Positions 21,481-33,686 of a stretch of 64,000 bases of DNA are shown in pieces. The notes beneath the pieces are model-generated. The model saw nothing but the letters and a program-made list of their open reading frames with translations. It was not told the DNA's origin and did not search any database. The position numbers and the translations under genes were made by a program. The DNA comes from Toxorhynchites rutilus septentrionalis (Eukaryota; Arthropoda; Insecta; Diptera; Culicidae): positions 250,861,494-250,925,493 of the forward strand of contig NC_073746.1 in assembly GCF_029784135.1 (NCBI RefSeq), given 5' to 3'. Position 1 is the stretch's first letter. Each line of letters starts with the position of its first letter.

Positions 21481-22448
21481 AACAAATTATTCAAATGTAG
21501 AAAATCGTTTAAATTTTCAATAAAAAATAACAAACATATTTTTAAGAAAAAAAAATGCGATTTTTGGACCCCCTCCCCCCCGTATGTAACAAAAAGGAAC
21601 GCTTGACAAACCCCCCTCCCCCTTATGTTACGTAACAGTAATCTTTACACAAAGTCAAAGTCGTTCGTTCAACATTAAAAATTAGATATCTGCCCAGGTC
21701 ACAATCAAATGTTCTTACGGATGTTGCTTATAAGCAAGTAGTGACATCGGACACTTTCGACAAGTTCATAGAATTTTGAACAAACATAGACGGAAAATTT
21801 ATGGTGGCATCAGTTGGGATTGGTGCTTCCGTCCCATCTGACATTAAGCTGAGAGGAACATGGTCTGATATAAATTGATGTTTATTTACGCAAATGTAGT
21901 TACTGCTTGGTTCAATGAGGCAGTTCCTGTCGTTATATTTCACTATTTTCAAAAGGTTCTAGGATGTCCTTACGTGACGAGCAACTCGGCTTAATACCGT
22001 ACTAATTCCGCTTCATCGATATTGTAGTTTTATTCTGCTTTGAGGGAATATCGTTCGATCGCTAGATTATCAACTAACGATCCCCTTACATACTTAAAAT
22101 ATATTCCTTTCCAGTTAAGATATCTCATGATAATCATTGATTGGCATAGAAATTTTTGATAAGACGATGTTGATGGTATCCACGTAATGCCAGGAAACAT
22201 ATATACTGTAGTAAAAACACATTGCTTTATTCAGGTGCAATGGAAATTAATTCAGTTACCAGGGGATGCTTGGTCACGTTATAATATATTTCAGGCACAC
22301 ACAAAAATGTAATGGTAGTAATAAATTAAAAGGTAGAATAATAAGGCTAAACAGGAGAACTGTGAAAGTTTGAGAAACGCACACAATGTTACTAAATATA
22401 TAGCTAATGCTTAGGATATGGACATGACAGGAATTTTTCATTCCAAAC
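21481..22448. other. no recognised gene
   Basis: Contains C-rich tracts near 21571-21590 and 21611-21624. The minus-strand frame 21728-21952 (74 codons, SSNYICVNKHQFISDHVPLS) faintly recalls the SDH-P end of LINE endonucleases but is too short to call. Confidence 0.35.
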
Positions 22449-22461
22449 AAATTAATCGGAT

Positions 22462-22954
22462 GGGGGTCTCCGTAGCCACATTGGTTGCGCGTTCGCTTAG
22501 TAAGCGATCGATCGTGAGTTCAAAACTCAGGGCCCCCATTGATCATCTGTGTGTTGTTACAGAATAACTACGTCCACGCAACAATCATCAGCGATGGAGA
22601 TCGATCCACGGTCGAAATAAGATCGATTCATCCATACAACTGCTCTGCTCTGCAAGAAACATCGGGCTGCTGTTCTATAAATAACTCAACAATGGATCAA
22701 CGACTGTCTCCGCTGTCCAGTCTTAACTTGGATAATGGAAGAACAGATAGAAAACTCTTACGCCTAAATGGCTACTGTGTAAATGTGTACCATTTCCAAT
22801 GATATAAAAGGGAATACTCTAACGCCGAAAAATGGCAACTGTGTAATGTGCTTATTATAGATATGATAAATATGTGACATGTACACGATTAAAATTCGGC
22901 TCTGTTACAGCTAAAATGCTAATGAACCTAAAATGAACAAAAGGGATAAAAAAA
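22462..22954 (+). mobile_element. long tRNA-derived SINE with 13-bp target duplication
   Basis: AAATTAATCGGAT flanks the insert at 22449-22461 and 22955-22967, after an A-rich tail. The head has an A-box-like TAGCCACATTGG (22473-22484) and a B-box-like GAGTTCAAAAC (22516-22526). The body is about 400 bp, much longer than the (GAA)n SINEs, and ends ATGAACCTAAAATGAAC then poly(A). The 87-codon frame inside (22539-22802) shows no domain. It may be a Gecko-like mosquito SINE, from memory only. Confidence 0.8.
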
Positions 22955-22967
22955 AAATTAATCGGAT

Positions 22968-23595
22968 ATGTTTTGATTCAAATTTCTACGTTTTATTCAA
23001 ACTTTAGTCGTCCAACCATTTGATGGTTCAGCAGATGGTCCTAAAAGCTATTGTTTTGTTCTTGCTCAGTTCAGTAGCTTCTTTTTCTACATTTTCAACA
23101 TTTTTTCAGACTTTGGAGATTTAGAAAGGTATCTGAAGATATCTATTCAGATACCTTTCTAAATCTCCAAAGTCTGGTCCTGGAACATCAGATTTGATGT
23201 ATTATTCTTGGCATAGATTACTCAAGAATGTAAGAAAAAGTATTCTGGTGTCCGAATTAATCTGATTAAATTCAGGTGTTTTAGTTTGTTTTGTTCAATT
23301 CAACAATCAATAGCAAAACCTAGTTCAGAAAACAGTAAAATAGAAAACAGAAAACAGTAAAACATTCGTAGTTGAATCACTCTAGGTTATGTTTAACGAC
23401 GGATTCTATTGAGAGTGGGCGAATTCAGCATTTTCAATGGTTCGAACTACAATATTTTCTGAACTGATTTAATCCTTCCTTTTCGCTTTGTGCTGTGCAT
23501 TTTCAATTCATTTGAAAAATATTGAAGGTTTATTGTGGAAATGGAAATGGAGGAAATGAATTTTCACGACAGAATGAGTGCACTGCATGTGCATG
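22968..23595. other. no gene; perfect hairpin inside
   Basis: AT-rich sequence with repeated AAAACAG motifs near 23326-23362. The hairpin at 23107-23176 is listed on its own. Confidence 0.45.
23107..23176. repeat. perfect 31-bp hairpin
   Basis: Arm CAGACTTTGGAGATTTAGAA/AGGTATCTGAA (23107-23137) is followed by an 8-nt loop GATATCTA and its exact reverse complement (23146-23176). No mismatch in 31 pairs. This could be a recent inverted duplication, a foldback scar or a small-RNA precursor; animal microRNA hairpins usually have mismatches, so a microRNA is the less likely reading. Confidence 0.9.
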
Positions 23596-23876
23596 TGCTC
23601 CCGTGGCCGAGTGGTTAGCGTCATACATTATCATGCCGGGGGTTCGGGTTCGATTCCCGTTCTGGTCGGGAGATTTTCCGTCAAAGAAAACTCTTCCGAC
23701 TTGCACTGTGGTCACGCATATTCTAGAGCTTGCCACTTCAGAATACATTCAAGGCGTGATTATCGGCATAGAAATCGCAACTATGTATTACTAATAAAAT
23801 GACGCAAGTAATACCTACGTTGAGAAGGCAAAAGTTCCACTGGGAACGTTAGTGCTATCCGAGAAGCAGAAAAAGA
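23596..23876 (+). mobile_element. tRNA-derived SINE, (GAA)n family
   Basis: A box TGGCCGAGTGG (23604-23614) and B box GGTTCGATTCC (23647-23657) are both intact. The body matches the copy at 14632 closely, ending AACGTTAGTGCTATC and a decayed tail GAGAAGCAGAAAAAG. I could not find an adjacent target duplication; ATGAGTGC after the tail recurs near 23573 but not next to the head. The ORFs on both strands here are shadows of the SINE. Confidence 0.88.
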
Positions 23877-24925
23877 TGAGTGCTGAGATGAGAGATGACT
23901 TTTGGAATATACATTCTCTATGCTTTAGTAAGAAAAAGATAAACAATGTTATTCATTTATTATAACGCTAGATTAATAAAAAAGGTGAGATGGGAAAAAA
24001 TAATATGAACCTCAAGCCATTATTGCAACGTTATCTTTTTAAAAATCTGTAAATTCTGAAACACAAAACAATTGTAATCTGTATCTACGGATTGTTAAAC
24101 CTATTAAACACGTGCTTTACCATCTTGGCTCGGGGAACACACCTCATTCGGTCTCGGAATTGAAGCTAGCTGCTCAAGCATATAGGGGCCCGTTAATTTA
24201 TTTGGGAATAAAAATGGAATGTTATTACGTAACGATCACGATTTGCATGCCGTCTGTAGAGTAGTGCCTCTGTATTTTTGCATCACATCATATTTAAATC
24301 TGTACTGGGGTATAAGTTTGAAATTTCGGAAACGCGAGAGATACGTTTGGGGTGCACAAAATATGCAAGAAGCAAGCATAGTGTAGAGCAGAATCATAGA
24401 GGAAGAGCAATATCAAATAGGACTTTCGTCGTTGATTTCATACCGTGGTGATTTTATGAATTGTTGATGTTATGCGTTATCGGATGGATAACGGTAGTGG
24501 GGGTCAAATATATGATCGCCTGGAGCTGCACTGTGTGTAGTACGAGCAAAATGTGGCGATGCATGCTGGGTGCGTTACGTGTATTGTTCTGAGTGCATGT
24601 ATTGTTTCCGCAAGAACAAGAATGAATACAACGCAAATCCATCAGTTCATTTCAAGGCCTCTAAAACTTTCAACTAAAGAGTTATTTTTGAAAATTCGAT
24701 GCAGTCTAAAAATTTGTTTTACATTTATTTTTGGTTGAAAGGAGCCTCTGTGAATTCAGAAGTATGTTTTATTGATGTAATGATGTTGGTTTGAATTATA
24801 GAGGCTTTAAGCTTTCTCCATTCCATTATAGAGACTTTAAGCGTTCCATTCGCCTCTAGCCTTGAAAGAGACCAATTTGAAAAATCTAACTAAACAACCC
24901 GCCTCAGATTTGATTTGACAATCTT
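23877..24925. other. no gene recognised
   Basis: No long frame or element end is visible. TATAGAGGCTTTAAGC/TATAGAGACTTTAAGC is duplicated at about 24799 and 24827. Frames at minus 24454-24642 and plus 24553-24738 lack motifs. Confidence 0.45.
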
Positions 24926-26620
24926 ATCAAAGGGCCTGGCCGGGTAAGGGAGTAAAAAGTGCCCCCAAACCAAATCACCAGCTGTATGACAAATATTGTA
25001 TAGGATATTAAATAAGACATTTTGGCGGTTTATTTGAACCCCTATGTGGTTTAACATAGGATCTATAGTGAAAAACGTACTTTTTCGTTTATTTCACGCC
25101 ATTCTCAAAAGCTTCGAGATAAAAATTTGAAAAAATACTGAATGTGCATCTCACTACGCTGTATCGAGAAAAATTATCAAAAATAAAATTCATGGAAAAA
25201 TGATATACTAAAAAAAATTGATTTTTTTTTTTTTGGATTTAGAGATTCAGTACTACTCTAATTCATATTAAAATGTGTTCCTACGGCTTTTCTAGATATG
25301 TGTGATTTTTTTTGGATTTTTTTCAGTATTGCGCGGTACAAAAAAATTTTTTTTTTCATATTTCCAAAGAGTCTGGCTGAGTAAGAGAGTAAAAAGTACC
25401 CCCAAACCAAATCATCCGCTGTATGGAAAATATAGGGTACTAAATAAAACATGTTAGAAAAATTCTCCATTTCGTTTATTTCACGCCATTCTCAATAGCT
25501 TTGAGACAAAAATAAGAAAAAAATATTGAAAGTACATCTTACTAAAGTGTATCGTTCAATATCTTCAAACAATTTTTTCATCAAAAAATCTAATAATAAA
25601 AAAAAATAAATATACGGTACAAAATTTGTTTATATATTTTCTGGCATTTCGAAATATGACTAAAAGCTTGCTCTAATTTTTATTTAAAAGCGTTCGTATG
25701 TGTATTTTTTCTACATGTGACGTAATTTTATCCTGAATTTTTAAGAGCATTGCGAGATACAAAAATAATTTTCTTTATCGCATTATTATTTTTATTTTTT
25801 TTGAAATCGATTATTTTATTGTATTCGTGGTTTTCAATTGTAAGATTAAAATCAAAAAAATAATAATAATTTGGATTTTTTTAAGTGTTCTTCTCATTGA
25901 TCCTAATGATCGTTCTACAAGGACCTTATTTTTTCTCACAGAGCTCTGTCGTACTGCTGACTCCTATGAATTTAGTAAACCATCTAAATCTAATGTAAAG
26001 ATAATCTCATATATTTTAAGATACGAGAAAAAAAATCTTTGTACAGCGCAATGCTCTAAATATACCGACAAAATTTAGACAGATAAAAAACAAAATTCAA
26101 ATAAATATCAGAGCAGTACTGGGTCTCTAAATTCAAAATAAATTAAAAATGCCCAAAGGCCAAAAACATTTTTTTTTCGCGCAATCCTCTTAAAACTTCA
26201 AGGAAAAATTACGTTCCATGTGAAAAAAAACACATACGAACGCATTTAAATAAAAATTAGCGCAAAAGTTGGTCTCAATATAATTTTTTTTAATTATATT
26301 TTTTTTCAAAATTTCGAAATGCCTGAAAATATATATAATTTTTTTGTACCGCGAAAAACACTCTAAAAATTCTGAAAAAAAAACACATATACCTAAAATA
26401 TACGTAGGAAGAAATTTGAATACAAACTAGAATAGTACTGAATCTCAAAATAAAAAAAAAATATTTAAAATTAAAATAAAATTTAATTAATTTTTTTTTT
26501 AGTATTTGATGAAATTTTTTTTTGAAAATATTGATCGATTGACCTTAGTAAGATGTAGTTTCATCATTTTTTTTTTCATATTTTTGTCTCAAAGCTCAAA
26601 GCTTTCTCCGCGAAGTGTTC
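24926..26620. repeat. cluster of direct and inverted copies of one AT-rich repeat
   Basis: Two direct copies start with the motif GGGAGTAAAAAGTGCCCCCA (about 24947) and AGAGTAAAAAGTACCCCCA (about 25386), each followed by AACCAAATCA. Inverted material follows: AGCTTTGAGAC at 25497 pairs with GTCTCAAAGCT at 26586, and GCGTTCGTATGTG at 25690 pairs with CACATACGAACGC at 26231. Related copies lie at 45563 and about 47940-48330. No protein is encoded; the 83-codon frame at 25827 is AT-rich filler. This is probably a DNA-transposon-derived family with long inverted ends. Confidence 0.65.
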
Positions 26621-26659
26621 GCGCTCCTCATTCAGTGAAAGCATTTTTTTATCGGCCCT

Positions 26660-28130
26660 TTTTTTTCCAAAATATATATTTTTATCAAGGCTCATATGGC
26701 GTTAGCCTCACGGGGCCGGGAGTCCAATACTTTGACAATTTTTCTTATTATCTATGTTAGTAATATGTAACCGATTACTCGCGGTTGGCTCGAGGTTAGT
26801 ATTACAAGTGTTTTCGTAATTGGGATGTTGCTGTCTCCAATGCTATGTACGTGTGCCCGACACGGGATACTTCCTATTGGGATGCAGCTGACCATTAATC
26901 AGCAACGCCCCCCTAGTCTGTACCTCATATCTAGCGTGGTGCGTCTTTCTCGACTCGAGGAATCCAGGATAGAATGGTCACTAGCCGGCGCAATCATCAG
27001 TTCGTGTAGAGTTGTCATGAGCGGTACAATCTTTGGCTCTTGTTGAATGATCAGTGGACTGCACAACCATTGGCCCGTGTATCTGTAAAGAGTGTGTGTA
27101 TGTATTGCCGCGACTAAGTAAAAGTTTATCGATCGGATAGGAGGGATATGAAACGGGGACACAACGAAGGAAACATCATTAAACGTTGACATCGGCGTTT
27201 CTGAGGAACAGGTATAGATGAAGCAGAAGATCAGGATCCCGGCTACCTAAGATATCCCGGACGGGGATATCCGATTGTCTGTCTTGTGCTCTCAGTGCTC
27301 TAGAGAGCTGAGAGCGAGCAGCATGGAACCGGATACACGACCAGACAACATGCTCGATGTCGTGGTAGCCATCGCCACAATCACAAAGATTGTTTGCTGC
27401 GAGCCCAATACGATAGAGATGCGCGTTTAGGTTGTAGTGATTGGACATAAGCCGAGATATCACGCGAATGAAATCACGACCTACATTCAATCCCTTGAAC
27501 CATGCACTCGTCGAGACCTTAGAGATAATCGTATGTAACCAACGACCGAACTCATCTTCACTCCACATGCGCTGCCAACTTACGAGCGTGTGCTGACGAG
27601 GAATGTGAAAAAATTCGTTATAAGCAAGTTGCCTTTCAAAAAGTGTGCCTTCTGAAGCACCCACCTTAGCTAGCGAGTCCGCCTTCTCATTCCGCGGAAT
27701 CGAGCAATGAGAGGGAACCCATGCTAAGGTAATCTTGAATAATTTTTCGACCAAAACACTCAATAGTTGTCTTATTCTTGTTAGGAAATAAGATGTGCGT
27801 TTATCAACTTTCATTGAGCGGATTGCCTCTATTGAGCTGAGACTGTCTGAACAAATAAAATAATGGTCGATGGGCAGTGTTTCAATGATCCTAGAGCATA
27901 GTATATCGCACCCAGTTTAGCAACATACACGGAACAAGGATCTTTGAGTTTGAAAGAGGCACTGGAATTTTCATTGAAGATGCCGAAGCCAGTGGACCCG
28001 TTTATGAATGAACCGTCAGTAAAGAACATTTTATCAGATCTAACTTTACCCCCATATTCTGCCGAAAATATCGGCGGAATAGAATCTGAGCGTAGATGAT
28101 CTGGGATTCCATAAATTCGGCCCTTGTCAT
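26660..28130 (-). mobile_element. 5'-truncated RNase H-bearing LINE
   Basis: On the minus strand it holds the end of ORF2 (to 27182), a 3' UTR of about 500 bp with CGAGTAATCGGTTACATATT, and ends near an A-rich run at about 26660. The 3' UTR and protein match the LINE at 16809-17491. At the 5' junction ATTCGGCCCTTGTCATTGC occurs twice in tandem (28116 and 28139), a 23-bp duplication that may reflect the insertion. Confidence 0.8.
27179..28128 (-). pseudogene. LINE ORF2 C-terminus: RNase H domain and Cys/His motif, one frameshift
   Basis: The frame begins GIPDHLRSDSIPPIFSAEYG, then KMFFTDGSFINGSTGFGIF with the first RNase H aspartate (TDGS). AKLGAIYYALGSL carries Lys where the catalytic Glu is expected. 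A frameshift near 27885 breaks the frame; in the other frame the text continues DHYFICSDSLSSIEAIRSMK with the third acidic residue. Then come LAWVPSHCSIPRNEKADSLA, the fourth RNase H block, and CDCGDGYHDIEHVVWSC, a Cys/His motif. The normal stop is near 27182. RNase H removes the RNA template during retrotransposition. This copy is dead. Such a layout occurs in the I, LOA, R1 and Outcast-type clades; I cannot tell which. Confidence 0.85.
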
Positions 28131-28329
28131 TGCATAAGATTCGGCCCTTGTCATTGCTATTAAATATTAGTATTAAAGAGTTTTATTATTAATTTTTTTT
28201 TATTGTTTGTGCTCGTCGGTAATAATTTCGTAGTTCTATGTAAACAGTGCGCTCGTGTCTTGAACATCACCCTTCTTCATTTATCTTTTTTGCGACCCGT
28301 GACACAATGACTAACACGTGTTTGTGACC

Positions 28330-28358
28330 CCTGTAAAAAAAGGGTTGAGTACCGCTGC
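28330..28358 (-). mobile_element. solo hAT-type terminal repeat
   Basis: In reverse complement this reads CAGCGGTACTCAACCC followed by T-rich sequence and GGGGTCACAAACACGTG. That resembles the CAG-GGT-CTCAACC ends of Charlie-type hAT transposons. The partner end is not found, so it is a fragment or coincidence. Confidence 0.4.
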
Positions 28359-30928
28359 TTTAGGTGCTTGAATTTGGAAATCTACAACAGAAACTGTTTT
28401 GGTAATTGCAAGCAAGGATCAAAACCTACAATGGCGAGACAGTTTGAAAATTTTGAAATTATCTCCTAAGCCGGATCGCTGCACAGTTCTCGTCGTGCCT
28501 ATTTTGAGAAAGCATTTTGAAGCTAACAACTTTGCATGTCCATTCAGCACGATAGCAAACTATATACTGAAGAAATGACCCAACGGGGTAAAGTTTATTA
28601 AGCCACTTATTTTTCTGTTCTTCCCTTAGATAGAATGATACCTAATAGAAGCTATGGTTGTTTTCGCAATGGTATGAATATATTCAAATTCCACTTTACT
28701 ACTTTACTAGTTTCGTTTTAGACGACAAAACATCAGGGACAAAAAGCACGTTCGGATAGACCTTGAATGTTTACAAACATTCAAGAGTTTGTTTGAAAAA
28801 TATATATATTTTCCTTAAAAAAGAAAGCGTAGAAATATTTCCAATTAATTTATGCAAACATCTTTTCCGAGAATTGTTGGTACATAGCCTTGCGATTTGT
28901 CGTGGAATGCGTCGACTTTGGCCACGGATAATGTTTCGCCCGGAAATTAACATTGGTGCATTAAGATACGCTATTCATGATTATGATTTCGAATTGGATA
29001 GGGAAGCTGATATTAATCCGTGTAAGTTATGCACACATCGAGGCTTAATCATACGCTTTGGAATTCATAATTTCGCTTCCTCTTTATCGACAGCGAAAGG
29101 TTTTTGGAACGTAATTTATGTGTTTGCACAAAATTACACATTCCTATCACGACGACAGCATCCTTTCTCACAGGTGCTAAACATTCCACTGGTCATAAGT
29201 GTATAAATTATGTTTCCTGCACGCGGAATGAAGCTGTGAACATAAATGCTCCTCTGTTCTGTCGTTATCGGGAAGTGCTTGAATTTATTTCCCCACTCGA
29301 AGGCAGCACGCGAGCAGTGAGCAGCAGCCATCGTCAGGGGTTTCGGGAAAGTGAAAAAACAACCTGTCAGACTAACGGTACACGGAAACTCCCCAGAAAT
29401 GGAGACGAGACAAAAAAAAACGCTAAAATTTTGACTAGTCCCATTAGTTTCGCCCAGGGCTAGGGCGATCAGCGATTAGGCGTCATCCACACCTGCGGTG
29501 GTTGAGCAAACGTGGGCAGGGACCCAAAGAGTGCCCCCCATCAACGGGATAAAGTTGTTTTATTTTAATGATTCGAATCGACCATTAACCAACTTTCGCT
29601 ATTCGATCAATCAGCTGCTGTTTCGATTTTGGGTAATTTTTTAGGGGTTCCAAACTCCAGTCTGTCTGGCTAGAGACTGGCCAGAGAATGATGGGAACAC
29701 TCAAACATTTTCAATTCCTTTTCCGACCAGGGACCATTTATTCACAAATTTGGAGCGAAAGAAAAAAATAACGACATATAAACACAATCAATCAAAGTTT
29801 CGCGCACCCCAAGGAATGAAACGACGCTGCCCTAATTAAAACTTAATCGATTTCCGAGTCAATTTATACGTTCAATTATTCGGAAAAAAAATAATGAAAA
29901 ATAAAGTGCCAGCAGATTTCGGGAACCATCTTATTTTCCAAATGGCAAACAGACAGGAAACTCCGGCAGTTTAAATTAATATTTCGTGTCCCGATGTTAG
30001 CATTTGTTTGGTGTTGCAATCCAGTTTCTGCATGCGTCGCGAGCCGGTAGGTAAAGTGCTGGAGCCGTTGATTTCGGAAAGCGACCACCGCACCCATTAA
30101 AAAGGATGTTGCTCATTTAAATAATTTAGATATCGACGGGAAAATGGTATCCGATGAAGAATTTAAATAATGACTATATTAGTGTTGCCCTGGAAGATAG
30201 GGATCTTTCAAACGTATCAAGTTTCTGAAATTAGGGGCAATAAACAATTTTATAATTCCATGTGGAAGATTTCCGTTGGGCATATTTTATGAAATAAAGT
30301 TCAACACCTTATTATTTGGCAGCGGCGAAATGTGAGAGACGATAGATGCAGGAAAAGTAAATGTGATTCGACGACTCCGGTCATCAAGACGAAAATCGAG
30401 GTGTCTTGTATTTTCCAAAATGTTATTTGCGGATTCGTGAATAATTGTTCCTTAAGTGTAATGGACTATGATATGTCTCTATAATATTCTCAAGTGATTA
30501 TCAGTAAGGCGATTGTAACATACACCCGACGATAGAATTAAAGGAACGAAAGGCGCGAGCAGCTCTTTCCATACAATTGCAATGAAGTGATCTTAAACTT
30601 TTCTCAAACTTTGATAAATCGGCAAAGAAAAACGGTTAACGGTTGATTTTAAAAATTTGCAGGGGCTCCGAGGAAACGTTGGGCCAATTACTTTCCAAAT
30701 TACTTTCTTCACCTCCGGTTTGAAACGTGCTGCCCCTTAAAGCCAATTGTTACCTAGAAACAATGCACAAATTCACGAAAATTGAATGATCGGTCAGAAA
30801 AAGTCACCAATAAAGTCTCTCCCGACAAAAATAATATATATAAAATTAATTTGTTTTAATTCGGATATTATTTTAGAATACATCGAATACATTCTACTTT
30901 TAGAAATATCTCTCTAGTGAATGTTTTG
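28359..30928. other. no recognised gene; GC-richer block at 28.9-29.6 kb
   Basis: ORFs at plus 28763-29206 (147 codons) and plus 29104-29463 (119 codons) overlap in different frames and show no domain. From about 29440 to 29560 the sequence is clearly GC-rich. Flanking sequence to 30928 looks like unique host DNA. It is a candidate conserved non-coding region. Confidence 0.4.
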
Positions 30929-31304
30929 ATGGGCATAAAAATAATTTACCTGTTAGCATGAGTATTAGAGTGCCAATGGATGTATGGGAAAAAAGTGACC
31001 CTCGAATTTTCAAAGCGACCTTGATTAAAAATGTTGATTCCCACGAAAAACTACCCTATGCAAAATATAAGCTCAATCGGACTTCATTTACTAGTGTCGC
31101 ACAGCGGTCAAAGTTTGAGTTTTTTGAAAACCGAAAAATCGGAAAACCGGAAATCGGGGTTTCGAAAAAAAAATTTGATGCCAAATGTCTTCAAATTGCA
31201 TGAAACGTGAGTATTTTCTGCACGATTTGAAAAATCGCGGTAGATTATCTAAAACACTACGAGAAATATGATTTTGACAGTTTTTAAGAACCGATTATGC
31301 CCAT
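30929..31304. mobile_element. candidate 376-bp MITE
   Basis: ATGGGCATAA starts the block (30929-30938) and its reverse complement TTATGCCCAT ends it (31295-31304). The 81-codon frame inside has an internal CGGAAAACCGGAAATCGGGG motif but no domain. Short matching ends and lack of a gene suggest a MITE; I see no second copy here to confirm. Confidence 0.4.
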
Positions 31305-31996
31305 ACAAAAGGCAGCATGCGGCGTCAAAGGGCAGCATGGCAGCACTAAAAATTTTACTAAATGTTCAATTATCAAATATCCCTCCTTCATTATATAATA
31401 TGTACCTAATTTATTATACATTTTTTTATAATTCATTTTTCACGTAAATCTTTATTATCCATTCTTCACCGATTGGTTGGTGTAGTCGGACGAAGTTTAT
31501 CCCGCCTCCGCTATATATAATACCGATGGCTACAAATCCAAACTAGTGTTTTCTTTTTGCTCAAGTGCTATTCGAATCGTGTGTTCGTACAGTGAAACGG
31601 TTAAAGCGCCAAACGGGACAATCATGAAGAGTGGTTTCCGCATAGATTGCAAGATGTTCTATTCTTTCGCTGTTTCATCGGCATCGATATTACTGGCATC
31701 GAAATCACGCAACGCTGCACATATACCAGTGTGAATTACTGTGAGTGAGAACTCGAGAACGTACACCGAACTGACAAGTGCAGCTGTCCAATACACAACC
31801 ACGGCTGTGCCGGCGATCATCCGATCGAAGTGCAGCCGTTATTGCATTAGACGTACTGGTGTGCGCTAACGAATAGTACTTATTATTGTCATTGTTACTT
31901 TTTTTTATTAGGTTATACAAATTATTTTGAGATACTGTATTTCTCAGTCGTATAAATGATCAGTCGCATAAATGAGAGGACGAGAGGTCTCCTGGT

Positions 31997-32860
31997 ATGG
32001 AGATCTCTTACAATGAAACTATTGACTCTCTTCTGGCTGCTTATAAAGGAGCCAGGAAGTCACTCAAGTGCGTTCCGTCATCACAAGATTTATCTTCAGA
32101 AGAAACGTTAACCCATCTTAAAAAGCCCCTCTCTAAGAAATCCGCAAAAGCCTCCACACATCTAACCCTCCCGTTTCCACTCAACCATCGACATCGCATT
32201 CCTCATCTGTTGCTTCCGATCCCCCTTAACCATCCACATCCTCTCCTCCTCTATCGTCACGTTCCCGCTCAACCCTCTACCTAATTTTCCCCTCATTCGT
32301 CTCCGCTCCCCGTGTTAAGATCTATCGGGAAGATGCACCTGAAAATGGCTCGTGGGTTGTTTTCTTCCGGCCCTAACCGAACGGAGAATCACTCGATGTA
32401 ATTCAGATCATGAAAGATATGACAAAAAATTATTCCTCCGTGGTATAAATTTGCAAGGTTAGACCGAACAAACTGCGTGTTGTCGTGGCTGATCGGAAGC
32501 TGGCTAGCGATATTGTTGTCGACAAGCGGTTCACATTAGAATATCGCGTGTACGTACCTTACCATAACGAAGAAATTTCGGGGGTGACGGTCTGACGAGT
32601 GAATCAATAAAATAGGGAGATGGCAGACTTCAAAAGCTCCCTTCGATGGAAGTTAAATTTTTGGGCTGCCATTAATTAGGAAAAATTTCCCACGAAAAAG
32701 AAAAAAACAAATTTCACGTCGACCGACTCGTTTCGAGTAACTTTTGCTGGTTCCGCACTCCCTGACAACGTTATGGTGGACAAATGGAGGCTACCAGTGC
32801 GTCTCTTCGTGTCAAAGTCCATGGCTTGTAACAAAAAAAAGCACTCGAGGGGACATAAAA
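31997..32860 (+). pseudogene. LINE ORF1 (nucleic-acid-binding protein), broken
   Basis: The first frame (MEISYNETIDSLLAAYKGAR...) ends after a Pro/His/Leu-rich stretch at 32284. Beyond it another frame reads KIYREDAPENGSWVVFFRP, stop, LDVIQIMKDMTKNYSSVV, stop, then VRPNKLRVVVADRKLASDIV and RFTLEYRVYVPYHNEEI. Later SFRVTFAGSALPDN and LPVRLFVSKSMACNK look like the lead-in to a CCHC zinc knuckle that is then lost. These are features of ORF1 in I-like and LOA-like mosquito LINEs as I remember them. The protein would package the LINE RNA. Several stops make it non-functional. Confidence 0.6.
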
Positions 32861-33686
32861 AACCCCAACTATCCCTGTTTTCCCTGTTTTATCGTCAAAT
32901 ACTACTTCCCAATCGGGATTTATAAAATTGACTCACATTGTGGATCCAATCTTCACGTGCTTCAACTCTTTAGGGTCGTTTGTATGCTCTTAGCCACCAC
33001 AGCAAGGAACTATACTAAACTTATACTTTATGCAACAATTTATTAGTTCACACTTTTTATAAAAGAATTTTAATGTCTAGTGAACTTGTTCACGAATCAA
33101 AATGACGCTTCTATGAATAATAAATAATGGTACTCAGTATAAACAAACGTTGTTACCCATGCAAAATTTCATGCATTGCGGCAATGTATAGATGTAAAGA
33201 GCATTGTTCTGTATGTTCAAACAGAACGATTGAATACTGAAGACACCAAACTAATTATTTTTGTGATATATGCGAAAACAAGGGCTGCATTTCAGGGACT
33301 GTTTCGAAAGATATCACACGAAGAAAAATTTTTACACATATTTTTTATACGAAAGTAACACATCGAAACACATTTGAATACTTATCTGAAGTTTACAAAA
33401 AACAATCATGTTCATTTTTTATAATCTCAGTTATGAATATACTGCATATAATCTCACAAAGTTATACATCACTGCTTTTTCAAGTGAAAATAATCACGGC
33501 TAGTACGACACCCATGTTCAAGTTTAATACGACCACAAAGGGTTAATGTTTCCGACTCCATCAGAACCATTGTCACCGCAATGCTTCCAGTATTAAAGAC
33601 GATTTTGCAACAATTGATGCAAACATGGCTTATGATTGCAATGATTATCTCTCTTGTGGTCTAATTTAAATATATAAGTCGGAGAT
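32861..33686. other. non-coding sequence between the LINE parts
   Basis: AT-rich and without LINE similarity. Probably a later insertion or a replaced segment. No element ends were recognised. Confidence 0.35.
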
